Of a DNA stretch of 64,000 bases, positions 63,467 to 64,000 are shown in pieces. A program made the position numbers and the translations under genes. The notes beneath the pieces were generated by a model. It worked only from the letters and a program-made list of their open reading frames with translations, was not told the DNA's origin and made no database searches. Position 1 is the first letter of the stretch, and each line of letters opens with the position of its first letter. The stretch comes from Maylandia zebra (lineage: Eukaryota > Chordata > Actinopteri > Cichliformes > Cichlidae). The stretch lies in assembly GCF_041146795.1 (NCBI RefSeq), contig NC_135176.1, positions 17,929,786 to 17,993,785 on the forward strand, read 5' to 3'.

Positions 63467-64000
63467 CTGCAGAGACGAGCGGGGAAAGACAAAGAGATGG
63501 GGAGAGAAATGATGCACCAAAATCGGCTGCGTCGATTGGAACGAGGTGCCAAGTCATTTACATTAACTACACGGGAAACATTACCGTTTTCATAACAGAC
63601 AATGGCAGTACTTTCTTTGGTATCAATCTTGTTTGCAAATCAGAAGCAAGACAAAGGGAGACGAGGAAGGAAGAGGAAAGGGGTGAGCATGAAAGAAAGA
63701 CAAAAGTGCAATAGGGGGAGGAAAGAGGAAAGAAAGAGTGAGAGATAAAAAGATGAAACGAGCGTGAGTGAGAGAACGGCAAAGGGGGAGCAAGCATCAG
63801 AAAGAGAGAGAGAGCGAGAGAGAGAGCAAGAGAGAGAGAGAAAGAGAGCGAGAGGGGTTCTGGTCTAAAGCAGAGAGATTTTATCACAGCTATTATTTTG
63901 AGGAGACAGCAGTGATCCTCACTCCCCATGAACAGTTAATGAGCGTTATCCATCAGCGGGATGCCTTTATGAGACACTGCAGAGGCAACATTATGCTGAC
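63467..64000. other. pds5b intron, truncated by the window end
   Basis: Purine-rich low-complexity DNA upstream of the exon ending at 63,466. The remaining 5′ exons of pds5b (N-terminal ~quarter of the protein) must lie to the right of the window. Confidence 0.7.
63796..63856. repeat. (GA)n-rich low-complexity tract
   Basis: AGAG/GAGC repeats in a purine-rich block that extends from about 63,640. It lies in the pds5b intron upstream of the first visible exon. Long open frames on both strands here are due to composition. Confidence 0.9.

Noticed and set aside
63567-63929. 120-codon minus-strand frame near the right end
   Set aside because: Leu/Ser-rich product of a GA microsatellite; no pds5b homology.
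1-64000. CRISPR arrays, tRNA or rRNA genes
   Set aside because: No regularly spaced direct repeats with unique spacers and no cloverleaf or rRNA-like sequence were noticed; the DNA is a vertebrate nuclear locus.

Overview
The window is nuclear DNA of a bony fish. The evidence is split genes with GT–AG introns, vertebrate proteins (RFC3, Klotho, PDS5B), CA/GT microsatellites and many decayed Tc1/mariner, hAT and RTE-type elements of the kinds common in teleosts. Several dispersed repeats look percomorph or cichlid-like, but that is from memory and is not a species call. There are no bacterial-type operons, CRISPR arrays or RNA genes that I can support.

Layout, left to right. (1) 1–22,499: 5′ half of a minus-strand gene read as stard13, a DLC-family RhoGAP. 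Four coding exons (21,696–22,499; 17,342–17,491; 12,931–13,107; 9,929–9,959) join in phase; the SAM, RhoGAP and START exons lie beyond base 1. The very long introns hold an RTE-type LINE relic, a 1.27-kb polyA-tailed retroelement with target-site duplication (TSD), a 1.9-kb element with long inverted repeats, and several Tc1 relics. (2) 27,378–30,898: complete plus-strand rfc3, nine exons, 356 aa. (3) 32,947–43,174: complete minus-strand klotho (kl), 13 exons, 978 aa, convergent with rfc3. One kl intron carries a 1,383-bp hAT element with a perfect 8-bp TSD. (4) 47,713–63,466: 27 minus-strand exons of pds5b (1,127 aa plus stop, lacking the first ~quarter, which lies beyond 64,000). Its 4-kb intron carries two neighbouring hAT elements, each with a perfect 8-bp TSD.

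Every exon boundary given for rfc3, kl and pds5b was set by hand from splice signals and codon phase, and the summed lengths are divisible by three. rfc3 comes out at the same length as the human protein.

The four genes are a conserved neighbourhood (human 13q13: PDS5B, KL, STARD13, RFC3), not a functional unit. RFC3 loads PCNA during replication, PDS5B regulates cohesin, Klotho is the FGF23 co-receptor and STARD13 is a Rho GTPase-activating protein. Relative to the human order as I recall it, the stard13–rfc3 pair is inverted. No new multi-gene system was found. The most notable points are: klotho KL1-domain changes at the catalytic nucleophile position, a probable GC–AG intron in kl, the recent-looking hAT insertions, and a DLC1-long-like N-terminal region at the stard13 locus.
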